This document shows, piece by piece, positions 1 through 6,383 of a DNA stretch of 7,688 nt (the stretch's first letter is position 1; each line of letters opens with the position of its first letter). This DNA comes from Candidatus Delongbacteria bacterium (GTDB lineage Bacteria; UBA4055): positions 1-7,688 of the forward strand of contig WTAK01000353.1 in the NCBI GenBank assembly GCA_013139625.1. Reading direction: 5' to 3'. The position numbers and the translations under genes were made by a program. Below the pieces are notes generated by a model. It worked only from the letters and a program-made list of their open reading frames with translations, was not told where the DNA came from and searched no databases.

Positions 1-2
1 CT

Positions 3-2417
3 AATAATCTAGTTGATATTTTTGTTTTCAATATGGATAACGGTTTTGTTTTAGTCGCCGGTGATGATGCTTCGAAACCGGTACTTGGATATTCATTCGA
101 TCAAAATTTCGTTTATTCTGACGAAAAACCAAATATCAAATATTGGATAGATCTATATAGAACCAATATGCAAGATATCAGAGATAACCAACTGGGAAAT
201 GAAATTACATTGATCAAATGGGAAAATATATTAGATGAAAATTTTAGTGTAGATCTTAAAAATACGAAAGCAGTAGCTCCATTAATGAGTACAACATGGA
301 ATCAGAGTCCAATTTATAACGACTACTGCCCTTTAGACGGAGGTAGTTTGTCCGTAGTTGGTTGTGTTGCAACTGCAATGTCTCAGATTATGAAGTACCA
401 TTCCTATCCATTGCATGGTGACGGGCAACATAGCTATAATGAACTTGGACAAACTCTTTCTGTTGACTACTTTTTCTCGACATATAATTGGAATGATATG
501 CCGAATAGTATCTCTTCAGGGTCAACTCCATCTCAAAAACATGAAGTTGCACAGATATCTTACCATGCAGGTGTTGCAGTAGAAATGATGTATGGTGCTG
601 ATGGATCTGGAGCTTATTCAACCGATGTACCGTATGCACTGAAAACATATTTTAAATATAATGCAGGTGTTGCACATTATTCAAGATCTGCATTCAACAC
701 TACTCAATGGAAAAATATGATAATTGAAAATTTGGATCGTGCTTTACCCATCTATTATAGTGGTCAGAGCGACGCTGGGGGACATGCTTTTGTCTGTGAC
801 GGATATCAAGATACCGAATATTATCATTTTAATTGGGGATGGGGTGGTTCTTCTGATGGTTATTTTACTCTAGATGATGTAAATGGTTTTAGTGATTATC
901 AGGCAATTGTAAAAGATATTCAACCAGACTCTGTCGATCTTACTGTAGATCCGTTTATCGAAGATTATGAAAGCAATGAAGCTGAAATAATTATTAATCT
1001 TAATGATTATTTCACAAGTGCTTCAGGTAGCTCAATTGATTATTTCATTGATCCTGCAAGTGATATTAACGGACTAACTCATTCAATAACTGATGGTATT
1101 TTAACTTTAACTAAAGTTGGGAATGGTCTTTCTAAGGTTGTTGTTGAGGCTTCTAACCGTTCGGATGCAACATTCGATATTTTCTATGTGAGATTCGGAG
1201 ATCCATTACCACTAGCAGGCTTGGGGAACACTTATAACCTCAATGCTTTTTCAACAATAAATGCAGGAAATAATGCAGCCTTAAATTCAATGGAAAAGCT
1301 ATCTGTTTCAATGTGGGTAAAACTTAACCAGATAGGGATAAACCAAGGTATTATCTCTAAAGCTAGTTCTACAGCATCTGGTTGGTATGTTCAACTGCAG
1401 ACAAATAATATTATTAAATTTTTCATTAAAACCCAAGATGGCTTCCTCAGAAAGATCTATAGTGCTACAGCTCTTGAAGCGGACAAATGGTATCATCTTG
1501 CATTTGTGTTCGATGGAAAAGATTTTGTATTGTATATAAATGGTGAATTTGATTCTCAAAAAACATCGTACACTTCAACTTCCATAATTCAACACGATGA
1601 AGCAAATGATCTAGTGATAGGATTTGCTCCGGGTATGTACTTTGATGGTTCTATTGATGATGTATGTATTTGGGATCAACCAAAATCTCTAGATTTTTTC
1701 AGAACGATATTAGAAACACATCCTAATGTTTCAGATGAAGACTTAGTGTCTTATTGGAACCTGGATGAAGGCTTTAATGATGATATAAGTGACTTAAATA
1801 GCATTAACAATGCTTTTATTGAGGGTCTTAATTTAGAGTATTGGTCAAATTCTACTGCTCCAGTTAAGTATTTTATAGAAAGAAATACAAATGCAAGCGG
1901 AGCGTTGCCGGGTGACAAGGATGCGACCTTATCATATTCTGTTGTTACTAACGGTACTTTGGGAACAATGTCGATCTTAGATGCTGTGGCAGGAACTTTT
2001 GAATATACTCCTGATACTGATATCTTTGGAGTTGATACTTTAACTTATAAGGTCGATGATGGTACTTATTCATCTGAAATAATTTCTTTAATAATTGATA
2101 TTAAAGATGGTAACAGTATTGATAATGTATCAATACCAATTTCTGCAATACTACATCAGAATTATCCTAACCCTTTCAACCCTGAGACAACTATATCTTT
2201 CACTATTCTTGAAGAAGGTCCCGCGAAACTTGTAGTTTTCGATAGAATGGGTAGAAATATTAAAACCCTTTCTGATGGTTTTAGTGAGCAGGGGAACCAT
2301 AGTATAATGTGGGATGGAAAGAACAGTTTCGGAGAATCAGTTGCTTCCGGAGTTTACTACTATATGTTAAAGACAAATAATTTTACAGATGTAAAGAAAG
2401 CACTGCTGATAAAATAA
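3..2417 (+). CDS. Secreted C10-family (streptopain-like) cysteine peptidase with LamG and C-terminal sorting domain, 5'-partial
   Basis: The reading frame is open to the left edge, so the gene begins outside the window; the Met at 33 sits inside the C10 propeptide (GFVLVAGDD, PVLGY) and is not a credible start. Residues below are counted from that Met. The propeptide tail runs to about 80. The papain-like catalytic domain is about 81-300, with the nucleophile Cys111 in GCVATAM, catalytic His251 in GGHAF, and the NWGWGG motif at 267-272 that lines the active site in streptopain. A beta-rich linker or Ig-like domain follows (about 301-391), then a LamG/concanavalin-like jellyroll (about 400-600; SMWVKL, WYHLAFVFDG, SIDDVCIW, VSYWNLDEG), a cadherin/Big_9-like domain (about 607-693), and a C-terminal domain starting with NYPNPFNP (710-717) and ending GVYYYMLK. 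That last domain matches type IX secretion type A/FlgD-like sorting domains. I infer a zymogen protease exported across both membranes and surface-bound or released. The substrate is unknown. A signal peptide would lie upstream of the window. Confidence 0.93.
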   Translation, partial: NNLVDIFVFNMDNGFVLVAGDDASKPVLGYSFDQNFVYSDEKPNIKYWIDLYRTNMQDIRDNQLGNEITLIKWENILDENFSVDLKNTKAVAPLMSTTWNQSPIYNDYCPLDGGSLSVVGCVATAMSQIMKYHSYPLHGDGQHSYNELGQTLSVDYFFSTYNWNDMPNSISSGSTPSQKHEVAQISYHAGVAVEMMYGADGSGAYSTDVPYALKTYFKYNAGVAHYSRSAFNTTQWKNMIIENLDRALPIYYSGQSDAGGHAFVCDGYQDTEYYHFNWGWGGSSDGYFTLDDVNGFSDYQAIVKDIQPDSVDLTVDPFIEDYESNEAEIIINLNDYFTSASGSSIDYFIDPASDINGLTHSITDGILTLTKVGNGLSKVVVEASNRSDATFDIFYVRFGDPLPLAGLGNTYNLNAFSTINAGNNAALNSMEKLSVSMWVKLNQIGINQGIISKASSTASGWYVQLQTNNIIKFFIKTQDGFLRKIYSATALEADKWYHLAFVFDGKDFVLYINGEFDSQKTSYTSTSIIQHDEANDLVIGFAPGMYFDGSIDDVCIWDQPKSLDFFRTILETHPNVSDEDLVSYWNLDEGFNDDISDLNSINNAFIEGLNLEYWSNSTAPVKYFIERNTNASGALPGDKDATLSYSVVTNGTLGTMSILDAVAGTFEYTPDTDIFGVDTLTYKVDDGTYSSEIISLIIDIKDGNSIDNVSIPISAILHQNYPNPFNPETTISFTILEEGPAKLVVFDRMGRNIKTLSDGFSEQGNHSIMWDGKNSFGESVASGVYYYMLKTNNFTDVKKALLIK

Positions 2418-2430
2418 AATTATTTTCAAC

Positions 2431-2464
2431 AACTAAAAAGGGCTCGATGAGCCCTTTTTTAGTT
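2431..2464. terminator. Bidirectional intrinsic terminator between convergent genes
   Basis: A perfect GGGCTC/GAGCCC stem (2440-2445 with 2449-2454) closes a GAT loop. It is extended outward by AACTAAAAA on the left and TTTTTTAGTT on the right, with one extra T. Read on the plus strand the stem is followed by a T run, which would stop the peptidase transcript 13 bases after its stop codon. On the minus strand the A run becomes a T run, which would stop gcvT. It is the only clear factor-independent terminator in the window. Confidence 0.9.
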
Positions 2465-2478
2465 ATCTATTTTTTTAC

Positions 2479-3594
2479 TTATAAAAAATTCTTCATCTTC
2501 TTTCTTGATGTCGGCTTTACAAATGAAATTGCGATCTTACCTTCTAAAACCCTTTTCTTTCCTTCTTGATTAAAAGTCAACTCATCACCTTCGATCAACT
2601 CAATCGTAGATCTTAAGAACCCAATAGGTTTATTCTCTAGTGTTGGAGAAATAACACCTGACATCACAGTTCCGATAACTTGATCATTCTTAAGAACATT
2701 CCAACCCGGCATTGCTTTACTTCTTCCATCCATAATGAAAGGATAAATGTAATGAGGTATTCCTTCGCCTTTTTTCTTTAGCAATGCATCTTTACCAATA
2801 AAATCATGATCCCAATCGAAAACAAATTCCCATGGTGTTGCTAAAGCAGGGATCTCAGGGTGAATTTCATGTCCGTGCAAAGGTAATCCGGCTTCAGTTC
2901 TCAGTGAATCTCTTGCTCCAAGTCCACAAGGTTCAATACCGAACTTTTCACCAACTTCCAAAAGTTTATTCCAAAGCTCTATCGCATATTTATTATCACC
3001 ATAGATCTCAAATCCGATCTCACCTGTATAACCAGTTCTTGATAGCAATACCGGCATTCCTGCAAGTTCAATGTTATCTTTAAATTTAAAGAAACCAAAT
3101 TTAGTTACTGCTTCTTCCCCACCGAGTTCTTTGATTATCTTCGGAGCATTTGGACCCTGTAGATCTAATTTGAACATATTATCACTATTGTTGGTAATAG
3201 TTACACCTGAAGAAATATGAGATTTTATCCATTCAAAGTCTTCATCTATATTACCGGCATTCACAACAAGCATCCATTTTTCAGTATTGAATTTATAGAG
3301 GATACAATCATCTATAACTCCACCATTTTCATTCAACATAAAGTTATACATTGCTTGACCATCTTTCATTCCCTTAACATTATTAGATAAGAGATTAGAC
3401 ATCATTTCTTCACTTCCCTCTCCGGTAATATCAAATTCTCCCATATGACAGATATCAAACAATCCAACAGTATCTCTGGTTGCATGGTGCTCTGCACTTT
3501 GACCTTTACCGTACCATAACGGCATTTCCCATCCTGCAAAATCAACCATCTTTCCACCAAGTTTTACATGCTCGTCATACAAAATAGTCTTCAT
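2479..3594 (-). CDS. gcvT: Aminomethyltransferase (glycine cleavage system T protein)
   Basis: T-protein takes the aminomethyl group carried on lipoyl H-protein, transfers the one-carbon unit to tetrahydrofolate and releases ammonia, in the cytoplasm. The 371 residues are full length for the family. Family signatures in order: DFAGWEMPLWYG (19-29), GLFDICHMGEFDITG (44-58), GGVIDD with the conserved acidic pair Asp95-Asp96 corresponding to the catalytic aspartate region, VNAGN (111-115), RTGYTGEIGFEIY, GLGARDSLRTEAGLPLHGHE, FIGKDAL and SGVISPTLENKPIG. The start is supported by an AGGAG ribosome site. Several usually conserved places differ: Cys49 where Ser is common before HMG, and a C-terminal domain with GRSKAMPGWNV where an Ile-x-Arg-x-Gly-type segment is usual. 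No gcvH or gcvP lies alongside, so the rest of the system must be elsewhere, if present. Convergent with the peptidase, divergent from holA. A GcvT-like folate protein such as YgfZ is less likely given the length and full motif set. Confidence 0.93.
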   Translation of the reverse strand: MKTILYDEHVKLGGKMVDFAGWEMPLWYGKGQSAEHHATRDTVGLFDICHMGEFDITGEGSEEMMSNLLSNNVKGMKDGQAMYNFMLNENGGVIDDCILYKFNTEKWMLVVNAGNIDEDFEWIKSHISSGVTITNNSDNMFKLDLQGPNAPKIIKELGGEEAVTKFGFFKFKDNIELAGMPVLLSRTGYTGEIGFEIYGDNKYAIELWNKLLEVGEKFGIEPCGLGARDSLRTEAGLPLHGHEIHPEIPALATPWEFVFDWDHDFIGKDALLKKKGEGIPHYIYPFIMDGRSKAMPGWNVLKNDQVIGTVMSGVISPTLENKPIGFLRSTIELIEGDELTFNQEGKKRVLEGKIAISFVKPTSRKKMKNFL

Positions 3595-3600
3595 TTGAAA

Positions 3601-3605
3601 CTCCT
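3601..3605 (-). promoter_or_regulatory. Ribosome binding site of gcvT
   Basis: On the minus strand this reads AGGAG, six bases before the ATG at 3594. It is the best Shine-Dalgarno match in the window and fixes the gcvT start. Confidence 0.8.
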
Positions 3606-3641
3606 ATAGTCAATAATTTAATTACTGTTAATTCTAATCCG

Positions 3642-3670
3642 AATTTAAAAATTATTATGAGAAATTGCAA
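3642..3670 (-). promoter_or_regulatory. Candidate promoter of gcvT
   Basis: On the minus strand TTGCAA (3670-3665) is followed after 17 bases by TAAATT (3647-3642). This resembles a -35/-10 pair about 50 bases before the start codon. The whole gap is AT-rich, so chance matches are easy. The implied leader is too short to hold a glycine riboswitch. Confidence 0.35.
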
Positions 3671-3685
3671 AATATTTATTTGAAA

Positions 3686-3726
3686 TTGTTTTTAATTGTT
3701 AAATGCATTTAATTTTGTTAATTTTG
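3686..3726 (+). promoter_or_regulatory. Candidate tandem Bacteroidota-type promoters of holA
   Basis: TAATTTTG occurs twice, at 3710-3717 and 3719-3726, each matching the TAnnTTTG -7 element known from Bacteroidota sigma factors. TTG triplets at 3686-3688 and 3696-3698 lie 21 and 20 bases upstream of the two copies, within the usual spacing for a -33 element. The second copy ends only six bases before the holA ATG, so transcripts from it would be almost leaderless. The match is visible; promoter activity is inferred. Confidence 0.4.
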
Positions 3727-3732
3727 TAACCT

Positions 3733-4785
3733 ATGGCAAGAGCATCCGGAAATATAGATATAAATAAGCATACTATTTACTTCTTCACAGGGGAAGACCA
3801 GTATTCTATAGAGCAAAAAGTTCATGAAATCATCCCAATGTATATGAATGAAGATCTAAAAGATTTCAACTATAATCATTTCAATGAAGAGAATGTATCT
3901 GCTGAAAATATAAGTCTTGCACTGTTCTCTTTACCTGTGATGGCTGAGAAAAGAATAGTTTATATTTCTAATATCGAAAAAATGAATATGGAAGTAACTG
4001 ACCTTTTATCCAAATTTATCAAGAAAAATATTGATACTACTATATTAATCTTAACAGGAATAAAGCCTGACAAAAGAAAAGTATTTTTTAAAGAAATTGC
4101 CAAGCATCCAAATAGTTTCACTCAAGAATTCAAGCAGAAGAATGACAGAGAAATAATGCAATGGATGAAAAATTATATCAGTTCAAAGAACATGAAGATA
4201 AGTAATAAAGGTCTTATGCTTCTCTCTATCAGTATCTCTTCTCATCTGTCGAATATTGCTTCTGAGATAGATAAGTTGATCGAATATTCTTCCAGTACAG
4301 AAATAACTGAAGATACTATAGAAAGTGTTCTCGGGATATCAAAAGAATTTAACATTTTTAAATTACAAACCAGTGTAGTGAATAAGGATATAAACAAAGC
4401 CATAAATATCTGTGATAATATTATCAAATCCAAAAGCAATAAGATGGATCCGATAGGAATAAATTTATTTTTATCCAGGATATTTATCTCTGCATTTGAA
4501 ATAGCTTATGTATCTTTAACAAATAAAATATCAATTGATGTTGCTGCAAAAAAACAGGGTTTCAGCAATCCTTGGAGAGATGCTGACACTATTACCTGTG
4601 CCAAAAAATATAAAGCCGCTGAACTTATCAGAATTCTTAGATATTTTTTAGAGTGTGATATTAAGCTTAAATCAAGCTATCAAGATAGTAAAACTGCAAT
4701 TTTTATATTGCTCGAAAAAGTTATCAAGCATGGAAATAATAAAGACTGTGAATACTTGGAATATTTTGATACTTTGAGAACCTGA
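3733..4785 (+). CDS. holA: DNA polymerase III delta subunit (clamp-loader wrench)
   Basis: Delta is the clamp-loader subunit that opens the beta sliding clamp so it can be placed on primed DNA. The 350 residues match the family length. The N-terminal AAA+-like domain begins IYFFTGEDQYSIEQKV (15-30), where delta proteins have a degenerate P-loop with no Walker lysine. FSLPVMAEKRIVYISN (65-80) is the conserved segment carrying the clamp-binding hydrophobics. The middle domain contains LSNIASEIDKLIEY and the usual GISKEFNIFKL (201-211) link to the C-terminal collar domain. The collar ends with NPWRDAD (279-285) and RYFLECDIKLKSSYQDSKTA (303-322), which closely match the end of bacterial delta. 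An in-frame TAA at 3727-3729 makes the ATG at 3733 the first possible start. There is no Shine-Dalgarno sequence, in contrast to gcvT. It is probably transcribed alone, and its stop is five bases from the stop of the convergent lipoprotein. Confidence 0.93.
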   Translation: MARASGNIDINKHTIYFFTGEDQYSIEQKVHEIIPMYMNEDLKDFNYNHFNEENVSAENISLALFSLPVMAEKRIVYISNIEKMNMEVTDLLSKFIKKNIDTTILILTGIKPDKRKVFFKEIAKHPNSFTQEFKQKNDREIMQWMKNYISSKNMKISNKGLMLLSISISSHLSNIASEIDKLIEYSSSTEITEDTIESVLGISKEFNIFKLQTSVVNKDINKAINICDNIIKSKSNKMDPIGINLFLSRIFISAFEIAYVSLTNKISIDVAAKKQGFSNPWRDADTITCAKKYKAAELIRILRYFLECDIKLKSSYQDSKTAIFILLEKVIKHGNNKDCEYLEYFDTLRT

Positions 4786-4790
4786 CCTGA

Positions 4791-5165
4791 TTATTGATCA
4801 AATCTTCCCTTAATTACAAATTCTCCGGTATCTACCACATTTATTGTTTTATGGATCCCTACTCCTTTAATGATCATCATATCCAAAGTATCCCCATCAA
4901 TGTTTTCAAGTTCCATATAAAATGAATCAGCATCTGTAACATTCATTACCAGAGAATCTGAAATATAATTCCCATATAAAGTATCTAAAGAAATGATCCC
5001 ACCTGTACTATTCACGTAAAATTCCAGAGAATATATTGAGGAATCATTAGCCTCAACAGCGTAGTACATTTTAAAAGTATCTGACACTTCTCCGGAGTAA
5101 TCAGTGTCGCAAGAAATAAATGTAAGTGAGATTAGTATCAAAGAAAGTGTAATTAAAAGCTTCAT
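4791..5165 (-). CDS. Small secreted lipoprotein of unknown function
   Basis: A 124-residue protein with a classic lipoprotein signal: Lys2, a hydrophobic stretch (3-16), then FISC with the lipidation site at Cys19. The mature part, about 105 residues, is acidic and rich in Asp, Ser, Thr and Tyr, with alternating polar and hydrophobic residues that suggest a small beta-sheet domain. It contains no cysteine after position 19. I recognise no family. Asp20 follows the lipidated Cys; in E. coli this would favour inner-membrane retention, but that rule is not established for FCB-type bacteria, so its membrane is open. A GGAG ribosome site precedes the ATG. It is divergent from nrdR and nearly abuts holA, and neither neighbour suggests a function. 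Confidence 0.8.
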   Translation of the reverse strand: MKLLITLSLILISLTFISCDTDYSGEVSDTFKMYYAVEANDSSIYSLEFYVNSTGGIISLDTLYGNYISDSLVMNVTDADSFYMELENIDGDTLDMMIIKGVGIHKTINVVDTGEFVIKGRFDQ

Positions 5166-5173
5166 AATGAATT

Positions 5174-5177
5174 CTCC
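5174..5177 (-). promoter_or_regulatory. Ribosome binding site of the lipoprotein gene
   Basis: On the minus strand GGAG lies eight bases before the ATG at 5165. It supports the chosen start, which also gives a complete lipoprotein signal peptide. Confidence 0.65.
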
Positions 5178-5292
5178 AGTTTAATAAATGGTTAAAACAA
5201 TGTAATGAAAAAATTATAAACTTCAAAATTATATTTGCATAATTAATAAATTATAGCTTAATTTTACGGTATAATTAAAACTGAGAAATAAT
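5178..5292. promoter_or_regulatory. Divergent promoter region between lipoprotein gene and nrdR
   Basis: This very AT-rich gap must drive both divergent genes. Toward nrdR, TATAAT at 5270-5275 is a perfect -10 hexamer 17 bases before the ATG, but no good -35 hexamer sits at the right distance. Toward the lipoprotein, TATAAT occurs on the minus strand at 5218-5213 and again at 5233-5228. An inverted repeat at 5237-5257 (GC-ATAATT, AATA loop, AATTAT-A-GC) could be an operator, or chance in such AT-rich DNA. The ribosome site for nrdR is weak (GAGA at 5283-5286). Confidence 0.4.
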
Positions 5293-5742
5293 ATGAAATG
5301 TCCTAAATGTTCCAAATCCGAAAATAAAGTAGTTGATTCAAGGATCGTTAGAGATGATACTGCTATCAGAAGAAGAAGAGAATGTACCGAATGTGGTCAT
5401 AGATTCACAACTTATGAATATATCGAAAAAGCTGAAGTTCTTATTGAAAAAAACAATGGTACTACCGAAGAGTATGATCGTCAAAAGATAAAAAAAGGAA
5501 TATCTCTGGCATGTATGAAAAGACATATATCTCCTGAACAAATAGAAAAAATGGTCGATGATGTTTATAATTCTATTACAAACAACTATTCAGGTACGGT
5601 CAAATCAACAGTTATCGGAGAACTCGTAATAGACATTCTAAAAAAAACAGACGAAGTCGCTTATATCCGTTTCGCTTCTGTTTACCGTAAATTCAAAGAT
5701 GTGAAAGAGTTCATGAAAGAACTGCAAAATATAATAAAATGA
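5293..5742 (+). CDS. nrdR: Transcriptional repressor NrdR
   Basis: NrdR senses ATP/dATP levels and represses ribonucleotide reductase genes by binding NrdR boxes. The 149 residues are the normal family length. The N-terminal zinc ribbon has Cys3-x2-Cys6 and Cys31-x2-Cys34, and between them the basic RRRRECTECGHRFTTYE stretch that is nearly invariant in the family. The ATP-cone domain covers about 48-138: EYDRQKIKKGI, ACMKRHIS, and EVAYIRFASVYRKF (121-134). No ribonucleotide reductase gene and no clear NrdR box pair is present in the window, so its targets lie elsewhere. Its stop overlaps the comF start as ATGA, so the two are probably one transcript. Confidence 0.97.
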   Translation: MKCPKCSKSENKVVDSRIVRDDTAIRRRRECTECGHRFTTYEYIEKAEVLIEKNNGTTEEYDRQKIKKGISLACMKRHISPEQIEKMVDDVYNSITNNYSGTVKSTVIGELVIDILKKTDEVAYIRFASVYRKFKDVKEFMKELQNIIK

Positions 5743-6383
5743 TGGGATTGTTTAGAAATATCCTATCTTCCCTATCCTCCCTTTTCTTCCCACCTTCCTG
5801 CCTTATCTGTGAAGACTATCTAAACGATGAACTATTCGTATGTAAAAAATGTCTGTCTAGTTTACAATTACATAAAAATTCCGACCCCGGATATATCGCT
5901 GTATTCCAATACAATGACAGTATTAAAAAATTGATCTTTGAACTAAAATATAATTCCAGGCCTGAAATAGGACATATACTTGGAAAAGAAGCTGCAAAAC
6001 ATTTATCTGAAATATTCCAAAAAGAGAACTCTATTTTGCTCCCTGTTCCTCTTCATAAAAAAAGAATCAAGACAAGAGGTTACAACCAAAGTTTATACAT
6101 TGCAAAAGGAATATCCGAGGGTCTTACAATACCTATCGATGAAGAACTTATAAAACGAAGAAAGGATAATGTTTCCCAGACTAAAGTTGATAATAGTGAT
6201 AGAAAAAGTAATGTAAGCGGGATTTTTAAACTTGATTCACCTTCATTGGATAAAGATATTTTCATTATTGTAGTAGATGATCTGATCACGACACAAGCTA
6301 CAACTAAAGAGATTTATAAAACTTTAAAAGAACATGGATATAATAACTTTTTCGGTCTGTGTATAGCTACATCAGGCAATTAA
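5739..6383 (+). CDS. comF: ComF family protein (phosphoribosyltransferase fold)
   Basis: ComF/GntX-family proteins pair an N-terminal zinc finger with a type I phosphoribosyltransferase fold; characterised members are needed for natural DNA uptake. The 214 residues are full length. The zinc finger is Cys21-x2-Cys24 and Cys35-x2-Cys38 in the usual FFPPSCLIC context. Other signatures are FELKYNSRPEIG (67-78), LPVPLHKKRIKTRGYNQS (101-118), VSQTKVDNSDRKSNV (145-159), and the phosphoribosyl-binding loop VVDDLITTQATT (178-189). In that loop the Gly expected after TT is Gln186 (CAA at 6294-6296). Translation starts in the nrdR stop (ATGA); a second ATG at 5742 is an equally possible start. No ribosome site is visible, consistent with coupling to nrdR. 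ComF genes occur in many bacteria not known to be competent, so a role in transformation here is not shown. Confidence 0.92.
   Translation: MMGLFRNILSSLSSLFFPPSCLICEDYLNDELFVCKKCLSSLQLHKNSDPGYIAVFQYNDSIKKLIFELKYNSRPEIGHILGKEAAKHLSEIFQKENSILLPVPLHKKRIKTRGYNQSLYIAKGISEGLTIPIDEELIKRRKDNVSQTKVDNSDRKSNVSGIFKLDSPSLDKDIFIIVVDDLITTQATTKEIYKTLKEHGYNNFFGLCIATSGN

Noticed and set aside
33..35. ATG as start of the peptidase gene
   Set aside because: The frame is open upstream, and the residues around this Met already belong to the C10 propeptide; the true start is outside the window.
388..648. Open frame of 86 codons on the minus strand
   Set aside because: It lies wholly inside the catalytic domain of the peptidase, has no ribosome site and encodes no recognisable motif.
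2832..3083. Open frame of 83 codons on the plus strand inside gcvT
   Set aside because: It is antisense to conserved gcvT codons, with no family resemblance.
3595..3732. Glycine riboswitch before gcvT
   Set aside because: The whole divergent gap is 138 bases, AT-rich and shared with the holA promoters, and shows no GC-paired aptamer stems.
4794..4801. TTGATCAA palindrome at the holA/lipoprotein junction as a terminator
   Set aside because: It is an eight-base palindrome with no loop and no T run, lying inside the last codons of the lipoprotein gene.
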